Shown: in pieces, positions 42,349-51,049 of the stretch | Layout: each line of letters begins with the position of its first letter | Numbering within the stretch: position 1 is the first letter of the stretch | Assembly (NCBI RefSeq): GCF_040655075.1 | Contig: NZ_JBFAJC010000022.1 | Span: 1 to 64,000 of the forward strand | DNA length: 64,000 nucleotides | Direction of reading: 5' to 3' | Source of the DNA: Actinoallomurus sp040655075 | GTDB taxonomy: Bacteria; Actinomycetota; Actinomycetes; Streptosporangiales; Streptosporangiaceae | Notes under the pieces: generated by a model | What the model was told of the DNA's origin: nothing | The model's input: the letters and a program-made list of their open reading frames with translations, nothing else | Database searches by the model: none | Position numbers and translations under genes: made by a program

Positions 42349-43518
42349 TTATCTGGAGGTGAGCAGGACGCCCGCGTAGGAGATGCCGGCGATCAGCGCC
42401 CAGGACGTCAGTCCGAGCAGGAGGGCGCGGCGGCCGGTCCGCGCGAGCTCCCGCAGGCGTACGGCGCTGCCGAGACCGAACAGGGCGGCCGCGAACAGCA
42501 CGTCGCGGGCGACGGTCGCGGCGGACAGGGCGCCGTGCGGGACGGTCACCGTCGAGCGGAGCGCCATCGTGGCCAGGAACCCGATCACGAACAGCGGGAG
42601 CACCGCGGGCCGGCCTCGCCCGTCGGCGCGGGCGCCCCGGCGGGTGCGCAGCGCGACCCCGGCGGCGATCGGCGCGAGCATGACCACCCGGACCAGTTTG
42701 ACCGCGACCGCCGGGACGAGCGCCGCCGAACCCGCGATGGCCGCCGTGGCGACGACCTGGCCGACGTCGTGCACGCTGGCGCCGATCCAGCGGCCCGCGT
42801 CGTACGGCGACAGGCCCAGCAGGCGGGCGATGGGCGGCAGGACGGCGATGGCCAGGCTGCCGCACAGCGTGACGAGGCCGACGGCGGTGGCGGTCTCGCG
42901 TTCCGCTTCGGGATCGCCGGGACGGGTGCCGAGCGCGCCGTCCACCGCCGCGACGGCCGACGCGCCGCAGATCGAGAAGCCGGCCGCCACGAGGAGGGAG
43001 AGGCGTTCGGACAGACCCAGCCGGCGGCCCATCCACCGCGTGCCGGTGAATGTCACCACGAGCACCGTCACCACCATGACGATCGTCTGCGCGCCCAGGG
43101 CGAGGATGTCCCCGAACGACACCTGCAGCCCCAGCAGCACCACTCCCAGGCGCATGAACCTGGTCGCGGCGAAGCGCAGGCCCGGTCGCGTCGCCGTGGG
43201 CAGCAGCCCGAGGTTGGCGGCGAGCACGCCGAGGATGAGCGCCGCGGTGAGCATCGGCACCGCCCCGGCCACCCGGTGCACGCCGTACGCCGCCGCCACG
43301 GCGAGGGCACTGGCCGCGATGCCCGGCGCCAGCGTCCGCCCACGCCGAAGCAGGGGCGATCCGGCGGCCGGCGCGTGCGGCGGCGTGGCGCCGCCGACCG
43401 GCTCGGCCCGCCGGTCGGGGGACGCTCCGACCGGCTCCGCCCGCCCGTCGGGGGACGCTCCGCTCGGCCACCCGGCTGTGGGATGGTGCGGCGTGGAGAT
43501 CGACATGACTTCCAGCAT
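42349..43518 (-). CDS. yeiH: YeiH-family putative sulfate exporter
   Basis: 389 aa with about 10-11 membrane helices of the YeiH/Cons_hypoth698 family: ILGVLAANLGLLPTATRPGL, RFMRLGVVLLGLQVSFGDIL, FSICGASAVAAVDGALGTR and SVHDVGQVVATAAIAGSAAL. The N-terminal ~45 residues hold a tandem duplication of GASPDxRAEPV encoded by an imperfect 33-bp repeat. ATG 43506 is an alternative start. It is divergent from a LysR gene, the usual arrangement for yeiH and its activator. Confidence 0.9.
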   Translation of the reverse strand: MLEVMSISTPHHPTAGWPSGASPDGRAEPVGASPDRRAEPVGGATPPHAPAAGSPLLRRGRTLAPGIAASALAVAAAYGVHRVAGAVPMLTAALILGVLAANLGLLPTATRPGLRFAATRFMRLGVVLLGLQVSFGDILALGAQTIVMVVTVLVVTFTGTRWMGRRLGLSERLSLLVAAGFSICGASAVAAVDGALGTRPGDPEAERETATAVGLVTLCGSLAIAVLPPIARLLGLSPYDAGRWIGASVHDVGQVVATAAIAGSAALVPAVAVKLVRVVMLAPIAAGVALRTRRGARADGRGRPAVLPLFVIGFLATMALRSTVTVPHGALSAATVARDVLFAAALFGLGSAVRLRELARTGRRALLLGLTSWALIAGISYAGVLLTSR

Positions 43519-43577
43519 CGGCCCTGGACGGCCCCCGCAGTAGCAGCCATTTCCCTGTCACGTCATAGAGTTCCCCT

Positions 43578-44468
43578 ATGACCACACGGCTGCCCGACCT
43601 GGAAGCGCTGGAACTGCTGGTGGCCGTCGCCGAGACCGGCAGCCTGGGCCAGGCCGCCGCCCGGCAGGGCATCAGCCAGCCCTCGGCCAGCGCCCGGATG
43701 CGCACGCTGGAGCGGCGGCTGGGCGTGCGGCTCCTCGTGCGCTCGACCAGCGGCTCCCGGCTGACCTCGGCCGGGGCGGTGGTCACCGACTGGGCGCGCG
43801 CCGTCCTCGTCCAGGCGAACGCGCTCGTCGAGGGCGTCGCCGCGTTGCGCTCCCGCCAGGAGGACCGCCTCCGGGTGTCGGCCAGCCTCACGATCGCCGA
43901 GCACCTCGTCCCCGGCTGGCTCGTGGCGCTGCGCGAGGCCGCACCGGGCGTCCACGTCGAGCTGAACGTCGCCAACAGCACCCACGTGATCGAGCGCCTG
44001 CGGGCGGACGAGGCGGACCTGGGCTTCATCGAGGGGCGCGGCGCACCGCGCGACCTGCACAGCCGCGCCGTCGGCCGGGACCGTCTCGTGATCGTCGTCG
44101 TGCCGGGGCACCCGTGGGCGCGCAAGCGCCGGCCGTTGCGTCCGGTCGAGTTGGCGAGCACGCCGCTGCTCCTGCGGGAGGCCGGGTCGGGTACCCGTGA
44201 GACGTTCGAGGCCGCGCTGGCGTCGTACGGGGGGCCGGCCGAGCCCGCCCTCGAACTCGGCGCGACCGCCCCGCTGCGCGCCGCCGCCATGGCCGGCACG
44301 GCGCCGGCCGTGCTCAGCGCCCTGGTCGTCGCGGATGAGGTCGCGGCGGGACGGCTCGTCGAGGTGCCCAGCGAGCTGCGGCTCGACCGGGTGCTGCGGG
44401 CGGTGTGGCCGCGCGGCCGCGAACTTCCCGAGCCCGCCGTCCACCTCCTGCGCGTCGCCCGCTCGTGA
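43578..44468 (+). CDS. LysR-family transcriptional regulator
   Basis: 296 aa. N-terminal HTH (LEALELLVAVAETGSLGQAA, RQGISQPSASARMRTLERRL) and a periplasmic-binding-like effector domain (LRVSASLTIAEHLVPGWLVA onward). It is divergently transcribed from yeiH across 59 bp and is likely its regulator, binding in the shared promoter. The effector is unknown. Confidence 0.92.
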   Translation: MTTRLPDLEALELLVAVAETGSLGQAAARQGISQPSASARMRTLERRLGVRLLVRSTSGSRLTSAGAVVTDWARAVLVQANALVEGVAALRSRQEDRLRVSASLTIAEHLVPGWLVALREAAPGVHVELNVANSTHVIERLRADEADLGFIEGRGAPRDLHSRAVGRDRLVIVVVPGHPWARKRRPLRPVELASTPLLLREAGSGTRETFEAALASYGGPAEPALELGATAPLRAAAMAGTAPAVLSALVVADEVAAGRLVEVPSELRLDRVLRAVWPRGRELPEPAVHLLRVARS

Positions 44469-44486
44469 GCCGCACGCCGTGGCGGG

Positions 44487-44508
44487 CGTTAGAACGGCGT
44501 TAAGGCGG
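44487..44508 (+). promoter_or_regulatory. candidate KdpE operator upstream of kdpD copy 2
   Basis: CGTTAGAACGG (44487) followed directly by CGTTAAGGCGG (44498), almost identical to the kdp operon motif (CGTTAGAGATG, CGTTAAGGCGC). It implies autoregulation of the second kdpDE pair. The remaining 120 bp to the start shows no other clear signal. Confidence 0.7.
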
Positions 44509-44629
44509 TGCCGGGCGCTGCCACGGGGCCGTCAAGGGCGCCGGAAATAGGCGTTTTCAGGTGTTGACTGCCTGCGGACCGGGCCGTCCGTCTCGAATAC
44601 CGTCATCGGGGACACAATTCAGGAAGGGG

Positions 44630-47161
44630 GTGAATCAGATAACGACGCGAGGCAGGCTCAAGATCTACTTCGGTGCCGCGCCGGGGGTCGGCAAGACGTA
44701 CGCCATGCTCGACGAGGCCCAGCGGCGGGTGGAGCGCGGTGTCGATCTCGTCGTGGGCTACGTCGAGACGTACGGCCGGGCGCGTACCACGGCGCTGCTC
44801 GACGGCCTGGAGACGGTGCCGGTCCGCGAGGTGGCCCACCGCGACCGGGTCTTCACCGAGATGGACGTCGACGCGATCCTCGCCCGCCGCCCCGCAGTGG
44901 TGCTGGTCGACGAACTCGCGCACACCAACATCCCCAGATCCCGCAACGACAAGCGGTGGCAGGACGTCGAGGAACTCCTCGACACGGGCATCGACGTCGT
45001 CACCACCGTCAACGTCCAGCACCTGGAGTCCCTGGCCGACGTCGTCGAGCGCATCACGGGGGTACGGCCCCGGGAGACCGTGCCCGACGAAGTCGCCCGG
45101 CGCGCCGACCAGATCGAGCTGGTCGACATGGCGCCGGAGTCGCTGCGCCGTCGCCTCGCCCACGGCAACGTCTACGAGCCGGACAAGATCGACGCGGCGC
45201 TGTCCAACTACTTCCGCATCGGCAACCTGACCGCGCTGCGCGAGCTGGCCCTGCTCTGGGTCGCCGACCGCGTCGACGACGCGCTCGCCCGCTATCGGGA
45301 CGAGAAGGGCATCACCGAGACCTGGGAGGCGCGGGAACGGATCGTCGTCGCGCTGACCGGCGGTCCCGAGGGCGACACGCTCATCCGCCGCGCCGCCCGA
45401 ATCGCCGCCCGGGCCGGCCGGGCCGACCTGGTCGCCGTGCACGTCGCCAGAGGAGAGGGCCTCGCCGACGGGTCGCCGGAGGCGCTCGCCCGCCAGCGCG
45501 CGCTCGTGGAGAGCCTGGGCGGCTCCTACCACCAGGTCACCGGTGGCAACGTGCCCAAGGCCCTCATGGAGTTCGCCAACGCCGTGAACGCCACGCAGAT
45601 CGTGCTCGGGTCGAGCCGGCGGAGCCGCTGGCAGTACGCCTTCGGGCCGGGCGTCGGCGCGACCGTCGCCCGCCTGTCCGGCGACGTGGACGTGCACATC
45701 GTCACCCACGACTACGCCGGCAAGGGCAGGGGACGGGCGTCCGTCCCGCCCACTTCGCTGGGCCGCGGACGCCGAACGGCCGGCTGGTTCCTCGCGCTGT
45801 TCGGCCCGCCGGCGCTGACCGCGCTGCTGTCGGCGGGCGGGCGGCACTTCGAGCTCCCCACGGAGCTGCTGTTCTTCCTCGCGCTGGCCGTCGGCGTGGC
45901 GCTCGTCGGCGGGCTGTGGCCCGCGATCGTCGCCGCCGTCGCCGGGTTCCTGCTCGTCAACTGGTTCTTCACGCCCCCGCTGCACACCCTCACCGTGGCC
46001 GAGCTCGAGAACGCCATGGCTCTCCTGGTGTTCGTGACCGTGGCCGTCGCCGTCTCCACCGTCGTGGATCTCGCGGCGCGGCGCAGCTCCCAGGCGGCGC
46101 AGGCGCGCGCGGAGGCGACCACGCTCAGCATGCTCGCGACGAGCGTGCTGCGCGGCGAGGACGCCCTGCCCGAGCTGCTCGAGCGCGTTAGGGAGACGTT
46201 CGGGCTGTCTACGGTGACGCTGCTCGAACGCTCCGGCGACGACTGGGCACCCGTCGCGTCGGCCGGCCCGGGGACCTGCGCGCGGCCCGGCGACGGGGAC
46301 GTCACCGTCCAGGTCAGCGACACCCTGACACTCGCGCTGGACGGCCGGGTGCTGCCGGCCGCCGACCGCCGCGTCCTGGCCGCCTTCGCCTACCAGGCTG
46401 CGGCCGCCCTCGACCGCCAGCGGCTGGCCGAGGAGGCCAAGGAGGCCCGGCGGCTCGCCGAGGGCAACCGGATCCGTACCGCGCTCCTCGCCGCCGTCTC
46501 CCACGATCTGCGGACACCCCTGGCCTCGATCAAGGCGAGCGTCAGCAGCCTCCGCTCACCGGACGTGCGGTGGGACCCCGAGGACGAGGCCGAGCTCCTG
46601 GCCACGATCGAGGAGTCGGCCGACCGCCTCGACGGCCTCGTCGCCAACCTGCTCGACATGAGCCGCCTGCAGACCGGCGTCGTCAACCCGCTCGCCCGCA
46701 CCGTCTCCCTCGACGAGGTGATCCAGCCGGCGCTGGCGAACGTCCCGGGCGACCAGGTCAAGGTCGAGGTGCCGGACAACCTGCCGGCCGTCGTCGCCGA
46801 CCCAGGGCTCCTGGAGCGCTCTTTGGCCAACGTCATCGAGAACGCCGTACGGCACGGCGGTCCCGAGCCGGTCCGCGTCACCGCGAGTGAGCACGGCGGC
46901 ATGGTCGAGCTGCGGATCGCCGACCGCGGGCCGGGCGTCCCGGACTCCGCCAAACTCCGGATGTTCGAGCCGTTCCAGCGGCTCGGCGACCGGCCGCGCG
47001 GCAGCGGGGTCGGTCTGGGCCTCGCGGTGGCGCGAGGCTTCGCCGAGGCCGTCGGCGGCGACCTCCGCGCCGAGGACACCCCCGGCGGCGGACTGACCAT
47101 GGTGTTCTCACTGCCGACCGGGACGAGCGGTACGGTGCGGGCAGGCAAGGGGGAAACGTGA
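44630..47161 (+). CDS. kdpD: KdpD sensor histidine kinase (copy 2)
   Basis: 843 aa from GTG 44630, with AGGAAGG just upstream; a GTG at 44561 would add 23 unlikely residues. Same domain order as copy 1: KdpD domain (GAAPGVGKTYAML, DELAHTNIPRSRN), Usp-like domain, DUF4118 helices (about 380-480), GAF-like region, kinase core AVSHDLRTPLASIKASVSSL with His625, LANVIENAVRHG and GSGVGLGLAVARG. It is clearly paralogous to copy 1 but not followed by transporter genes. Confidence 0.95.
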   Translation: MNQITTRGRLKIYFGAAPGVGKTYAMLDEAQRRVERGVDLVVGYVETYGRARTTALLDGLETVPVREVAHRDRVFTEMDVDAILARRPAVVLVDELAHTNIPRSRNDKRWQDVEELLDTGIDVVTTVNVQHLESLADVVERITGVRPRETVPDEVARRADQIELVDMAPESLRRRLAHGNVYEPDKIDAALSNYFRIGNLTALRELALLWVADRVDDALARYRDEKGITETWEARERIVVALTGGPEGDTLIRRAARIAARAGRADLVAVHVARGEGLADGSPEALARQRALVESLGGSYHQVTGGNVPKALMEFANAVNATQIVLGSSRRSRWQYAFGPGVGATVARLSGDVDVHIVTHDYAGKGRGRASVPPTSLGRGRRTAGWFLALFGPPALTALLSAGGRHFELPTELLFFLALAVGVALVGGLWPAIVAAVAGFLLVNWFFTPPLHTLTVAELENAMALLVFVTVAVAVSTVVDLAARRSSQAAQARAEATTLSMLATSVLRGEDALPELLERVRETFGLSTVTLLERSGDDWAPVASAGPGTCARPGDGDVTVQVSDTLTLALDGRVLPAADRRVLAAFAYQAAAALDRQRLAEEAKEARRLAEGNRIRTALLAAVSHDLRTPLASIKASVSSLRSPDVRWDPEDEAELLATIEESADRLDGLVANLLDMSRLQTGVVNPLARTVSLDEVIQPALANVPGDQVKVEVPDNLPAVVADPGLLERSLANVIENAVRHGGPEPVRVTASEHGGMVELRIADRGPGVPDSAKLRMFEPFQRLGDRPRGSGVGLGLAVARGFAEAVGGDLRAEDTPGGGLTMVFSLPTGTSGTVRAGKGET

Positions 47162-47832
47162 CACGAGTACTCGTCGTCGACGACGAGCCGCAGATCGTCC
47201 GCGCGCTGCGCATCAACCTGCGGGCCCGCGGCTACGAGGTCGACGCCGCCCCCGACGGCCGCACCGCCCTCGACCTGGCGGCGCGTCGCCATCCCGACGT
47301 CATAGTCCTCGACCTGGGCCTGCCCGACATGGAGGGCGCCGAGGTGATCAAGGGCCTGCGCGGCTGGACGAGCGTGCCGATCATCGTGCTGTCCGCTCGG
47401 CACGCCTCCGAGGAGAAGGTCGAGACGCTCGACGTCGGCGCCGACGACTACGTGACCAAGCCGTTCGGCATGGACGAGCTGCTGGCCCGGCTCCGCGCCG
47501 CCGTACGGCGGGCCGCCCCGCCCGAAGAGGACGCCGTGATCGTCACCGACGACTTCACCGTCGACCTGGCGGCCAAGAAGGTCGTCCGCGATGCCGCCGA
47601 CGTACGCCTCACCCCGACCGAGTGGCACGTCCTCGAGGTGCTCGTGCGCAACGCCGGGCGGCTCGTCAGCCAGCAGCAACTGCTCCGCGAGGTCTGGGGC
47701 CCGTCGTACGCGAACGAGACCGGCTACCTGCGCGTCTACCTCGCCCAGCTGCGCCGCAAGCTGGAGAAGGACCCGTCCCGACCCCGCCACCTGATCACCG
47801 AACCGGGCATGGGCTACCGCTTCGAACGCTGA
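47158..47832 (+). CDS. kdpE: KdpE response regulator (copy 2)
   Basis: 224-aa OmpR-family regulator starting MTRVLVVDDEPQIVRALRIN, with phospho-acceptor Asp52 in IVLDLGLPDMEG, YVTKPFGMDELL and the winged helix LTPTEWHVLEVLVRNAGRLV, TGYLRVYLAQLRRKLEKDP. The start overlaps the kdpD2 stop (GTGA). The recognition-helix region is very close to that of copy 1, so both may bind the same direct-repeat motif. Confidence 0.95.
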   Translation: MTRVLVVDDEPQIVRALRINLRARGYEVDAAPDGRTALDLAARRHPDVIVLDLGLPDMEGAEVIKGLRGWTSVPIIVLSARHASEEKVETLDVGADDYVTKPFGMDELLARLRAAVRRAAPPEEDAVIVTDDFTVDLAAKKVVRDAADVRLTPTEWHVLEVLVRNAGRLVSQQQLLREVWGPSYANETGYLRVYLAQLRRKLEKDPSRPRHLITEPGMGYRFER

Positions 47833-47870
47833 CCATGGGAAGGAACGGCGGCTGTGTGGCATAAGGGGTC

Positions 47871-48473
47871 ATGGGCGGACCGGTGAGGTGTCAGACTGCG
47901 GTCATGCCCGACGGTTCCTTGGCAGCGTTGATCACGGCCGGAGGAACGATCGCCGGTGTCGCGGTCACGCTGTGGGGCACGGTCCGGCGGGAGTCCGTCC
48001 AGGCCGAGCGCGAGCGCGGAAGGCTGGCTCTGGAGGCCCGGCAGACCGCGTACGGCGAGCTGCTCGGCCCGGCGATGCAGCTGCGTGTCGAGCTCGAGCT
48101 GGCCGGCCAGCGATCATGGCGTGACCTGGACGTCAAGCTCGCCGCCGTCGACGAGCACGCGCGCATGGTGGGCCAGCGAGCCTCCCACGTGGCGGTGCTC
48201 GCTCCCGACCTGGCCGACGCCGCCCGTGCGCTCGCCGCCGCCGCCACGGCCCTGGTGGCCTTCGCCGCCCGGAACGCCGAGTTGAAGTACGATCCCGGGC
48301 CCGAGACGAGGTTCCTGATCGGAGAGATCAGGGCGCCGATCGACTTCAGTGCCTTCGACGCGAGGCTGGAGGAGATGTATCAGGCGGTCGAGGCCGACCT
48401 CGGCGACCGTCACCCGTCCGGGCGCGGGTCGTCCGGCCGGTGGGCGTGGATACGGCGGGCGTCCCGCCGCTGA
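47871..48473 (+). CDS. hypothetical membrane-anchored helical protein
   Basis: 200 aa (189 if ATG 47904 is used). One N-terminal membrane segment (LAALITAGGTIAGVAVTLWG) is followed by a long helical, charged region (RRESVQAERERGRLALEARQ; DLADAARALAAAATALVAFA) likely to form a coiled coil in the cytoplasm, and a basic tail. I do not recognise the family. The last 64 bp overlap the convergent STAND gene. Confidence 0.6.
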   Translation: MGGPVRCQTAVMPDGSLAALITAGGTIAGVAVTLWGTVRRESVQAERERGRLALEARQTAYGELLGPAMQLRVELELAGQRSWRDLDVKLAAVDEHARMVGQRASHVAVLAPDLADAARALAAAATALVAFAARNAELKYDPGPETRFLIGEIRAPIDFSAFDARLEEMYQAVEADLGDRHPSGRGSSGRWAWIRRASRR

Positions 48474-50371
48474 CGCGGCGGCAGGTCCGGGTCGCGGGCG
48501 GTCTCCGCGCGCCGGGCGAGGTCCGCCGCCGCGTCGTCGTCGCCGCGCAGCCTCGCGACCCGCGCGGCGTACAGCAGCACCGGGCCGCTGCCGGAGGCCT
48601 CGTCCAGCGCGACCGTGATCTCCCGCTGTGCCTCGTCGAACCGCCCGAGCGTGGCCAGCGCGAGCGCCCGGGCCGCCCGGGTGACCGGCCGGAGCCGCCG
48701 CACGCGGTCGAGATCGCGCAGGGCCCCTTCGGCGTCGCCGAGGTCGGCCAGGAACTCGCCTCGCGTGCGCAGGATCTCCGGCGCGTCGCCTTCGGCCGAC
48801 AGGACGCCGTCCAGGACGGTGATCGCCGCACGCGTCTGCCCGAGCTCCCAGAGCGCCCGGGACAGCTCGGCCTGCACGGTGAGGTCGGTGGGGAGGCGTT
48901 CGGCGGCGGCGTGCAGCTCTTCCAGGGCCTCCGTTCGACGGCCGTCCGCGAGCCGGAGCTGGCCGATGGCCGCGAGCAGCCGGCCGACGGCCACGCGGTC
49001 CTGCCGGGCCTCGAACAGGGAGGCCGCCGTCTGGTAGTGCGTCTCCGCCTCCTTGCGCAGGCCTCGCCCGTGCGCGACGTTGCCGAGCAGGGACTCGGCC
49101 TCCGCGCGCAACCGCAGATCGGACGCGGGCCCGAGGCGTACGGCGGTGACCGCCTGGCGCTCGGCCCGCGCGAACTCGCCGCTCGCCAGGGCACGCTCGG
49201 CCGCGCGCAGCCGCTCGGCCGGCCCCGCCGTGCTGGGACGGGTCTCGATCATCCGGCCGAGGGGCCCGATCAGCCGCGGATGCTGGAGTTCGTAGGTGAG
49301 CCCTCCGCCCGAGCGCTTCGACTTGATCAGGTGGAGGTCCTCGAGCGCGCGCAGCACGGGCGGGGGCATCCGCACCTCCGGGGAGGGCTCCCGGCCGGTG
49401 TCGGCAATGGCGCGCTGCATCCAGGATCTGAGTCTGCCGACCGGCACCTCGTACTGCTCGGCGACGTCGGCGAGAGCCCGCGCGACGTAGCCGGTCAGCG
49501 CGGGATGGCCGTCAGTGTGCGCCCGGACCACGTCGGCCGTGATCGCGCCGCCCTGCGGGGGCAGCGATCGCCACAGCCGCTCGCAGACGACCTGCGCGAA
49601 GGTGGGCTCGACGACCGGAGTGCCGGCACGCAGGTAGTCGACGAGCAACTCGGCGGCTCCGGGGGCGAACGACCGCGCCGTCCCCCTGAGCGGCCCGCGG
49701 ACGGCGTCCAGCGCCGCGTCGGAGTCCAGAGGAGCCAGGTGGAGCCGTGCCACGTCGCCGCCGCCGATGATCCGCTCATAGGGCCCGAGGTCGGGGAGGG
49801 ATCCGTCGCGAACGGACAGCAGCAGCCGCACCTCGCGGTGCTCGTCGAGCGCCTCCGCCAGCTCCTCCGCGAAGGCCCGCCGGGCCTGCTCCTGAGCCTG
49901 TGGCGGCCCGATGACGAGCTCCTCGGCCTGGTCGATGACGGTCAGCAGGGGCAGCCGGCGGCCGAGGACGTCGGCGCGGTGGGTCTGCCGGGTCAGGAAC
50001 TCGGCGACCGACCATCCCGCGAGACGACTGGCCGGCTGGGCGGGTGCCCAGGACGACAGGAGCGCCAGGGTATAGGGGTTGTGATCGGGCAAGGCCGCCG
50101 CCGGGAAGACCGAACCGTAGGACAGGCACCCGGTCGGAAGGACCTCGACCTCGTTGGAGGGCAGCAGGGGCCGCGCCCCGGCCTCGATGAGGGAGGTCCG
50201 GCCGGACCCGGACGGGCCGTGCAGGACGGTGAGCCGATGGCCGCGCCATAGCTCGGCCAGCCGGTGGGACGCCTCTTCGCGGCCGAAGAACCCGCGAGCG
50301 TCGGCCGTGCTGAACGGGCGCGGCCCGATGTAGGGGAGACCGTTCGCCCGGGGCGTCATCGTATTGATCAT
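48410..50371 (-). CDS. nSTAND1-type NTPase with TPR region
   Basis: About 653 aa from ATG 50371. The N-terminus has the nSTAND1 signature LPYIGPRPFSTADARGFFGR, then a P-loop GPSGSGRTSLIE in which the usual Walker-A Lys is Arg, and Walker B LLTVIDQAEELV. A winged-helix-like segment follows, and from about 390 a series of TPR-like helices (AERALASGEFARAERQAVTA, DRVAVGRLLAAIGQLRLADG). It starts 134 nt after the stop of the FxsA-like precursor gene on the same strand, so it is probably part of that peptide locus. ATG 50359 is an alternative start. It may be a signalling or toxin-antitoxin-like sensor; function unknown. Confidence 0.82.
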   Translation of the reverse strand: MINTMTPRANGLPYIGPRPFSTADARGFFGREEASHRLAELWRGHRLTVLHGPSGSGRTSLIEAGARPLLPSNEVEVLPTGCLSYGSVFPAAALPDHNPYTLALLSSWAPAQPASRLAGWSVAEFLTRQTHRADVLGRRLPLLTVIDQAEELVIGPPQAQEQARRAFAEELAEALDEHREVRLLLSVRDGSLPDLGPYERIIGGGDVARLHLAPLDSDAALDAVRGPLRGTARSFAPGAAELLVDYLRAGTPVVEPTFAQVVCERLWRSLPPQGGAITADVVRAHTDGHPALTGYVARALADVAEQYEVPVGRLRSWMQRAIADTGREPSPEVRMPPPVLRALEDLHLIKSKRSGGGLTYELQHPRLIGPLGRMIETRPSTAGPAERLRAAERALASGEFARAERQAVTAVRLGPASDLRLRAEAESLLGNVAHGRGLRKEAETHYQTAASLFEARQDRVAVGRLLAAIGQLRLADGRRTEALEELHAAAERLPTDLTVQAELSRALWELGQTRAAITVLDGVLSAEGDAPEILRTRGEFLADLGDAEGALRDLDRVRRLRPVTRAARALALATLGRFDEAQREITVALDEASGSGPVLLYAARVARLRGDDDAAADLARRAETARDPDLPPRQRRDARRIHAHRPDDPRPDG

Positions 50372-50505
50372 CACGAGGCCCGGCCGATCAGAGATGAAGG
50401 CGGTCTCATGGAGATCACCTGCCGTCACCGAAGGTCACGTGACACGTCACCCGGCGAGGCTGCCTCGGCCTCCGGCGGCCGGAGGGCGCTCGTGGCGGAC
50501 ACGCC

Positions 50506-50691
50506 TCAGTCCTGGAATCCGGAGACGGCCTCGCTGTTTCGCGACTGGGTGTCGACCAGGTGCCGGAGCGCCTCGGCCAGGCACGACCCGTCGGCGGTGT
50601 CCAGATCGCCGAGGTCGAACCCGGTGAGGTCGATCAAACCCTCGTCGGGAGCTGCCGGATCGTCATTCGGCGTCGTCCTGTCGTCGCGCAT
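50506..50691 (-). CDS. fxsA: FxsA-like RiPP precursor with FQD C-terminus
   Basis: 61 aa, starting at ATG 50691 after AGGGAGCG. The leader LIDLTGFDLGDLDTADGSCL and AEALRHLVDTQSRNSEAVSG match the FxSxx-COOH precursor family (DLTG...L..L...D..LA.ALR). Instead of Phe-x-Ser-x-x, the chain ends Gly-Phe-Gln-Asp and stops. Phe-Gln-Asp fits the general aromatic-x-x pattern from which radical SAM enzymes of this group make three-residue cyclophanes. FxsB and a HExxH enzyme are encoded nearby. The much longer in-frame ORF to 51081 has no plausible start. Confidence 0.85.
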   Translation of the reverse strand: MRDDRTTPNDDPAAPDEGLIDLTGFDLGDLDTADGSCLAEALRHLVDTQSRNSEAVSGFQD

Positions 50692-51049
50692 GCGGCGCTC
50701 CCTGGCCCGTCCTTGCAGTCGCACCGTGAGGCATTCCCCACCGGCACAGCGGTAATCCGGCCGGGCGGGGTCATGTCTCTTCCTGTCTGTTAACTCATAC
50801 ACCCCCGGACGCGGGCCTGTCGATCGGTTCCAATGGGACGGGGCCATGACCATTCGTGATTTTGGGATGCCCGATAAAGGCATGTAAGTGACTAATCGTG
50901 CGCCGCGTAGGTAACGTACGTTATGGGGGCGTTCATTGCTTAACTGGACATCCATCTCCGAGTTCGCGGCATTGGCGCTGTGCACCCCGGGTAATGAGTG
51001 TTTAGATGAAGCCCGTATTCGAAGTGCATAGTGGCGGCGGAGGCGGCAC
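50692..51049. promoter_or_regulatory. divergent control region of the FxsA/FxsT locus
   Basis: 358 bp, more AT-rich than its surroundings, between fxsA (minus) and fxsT (plus). It contains a perfect 12-bp palindrome, TAACGTACGTTA, at 50912-50923, a good operator candidate. No other clear signal was seen. Confidence 0.5.

Noticed and set aside
46186..46207. CGTTAGGGAGA-CGTTCGGGCTG inside kdpD copy 2
   Set aside because: The second element does not match and the site is in coding sequence, explained by codon choice.
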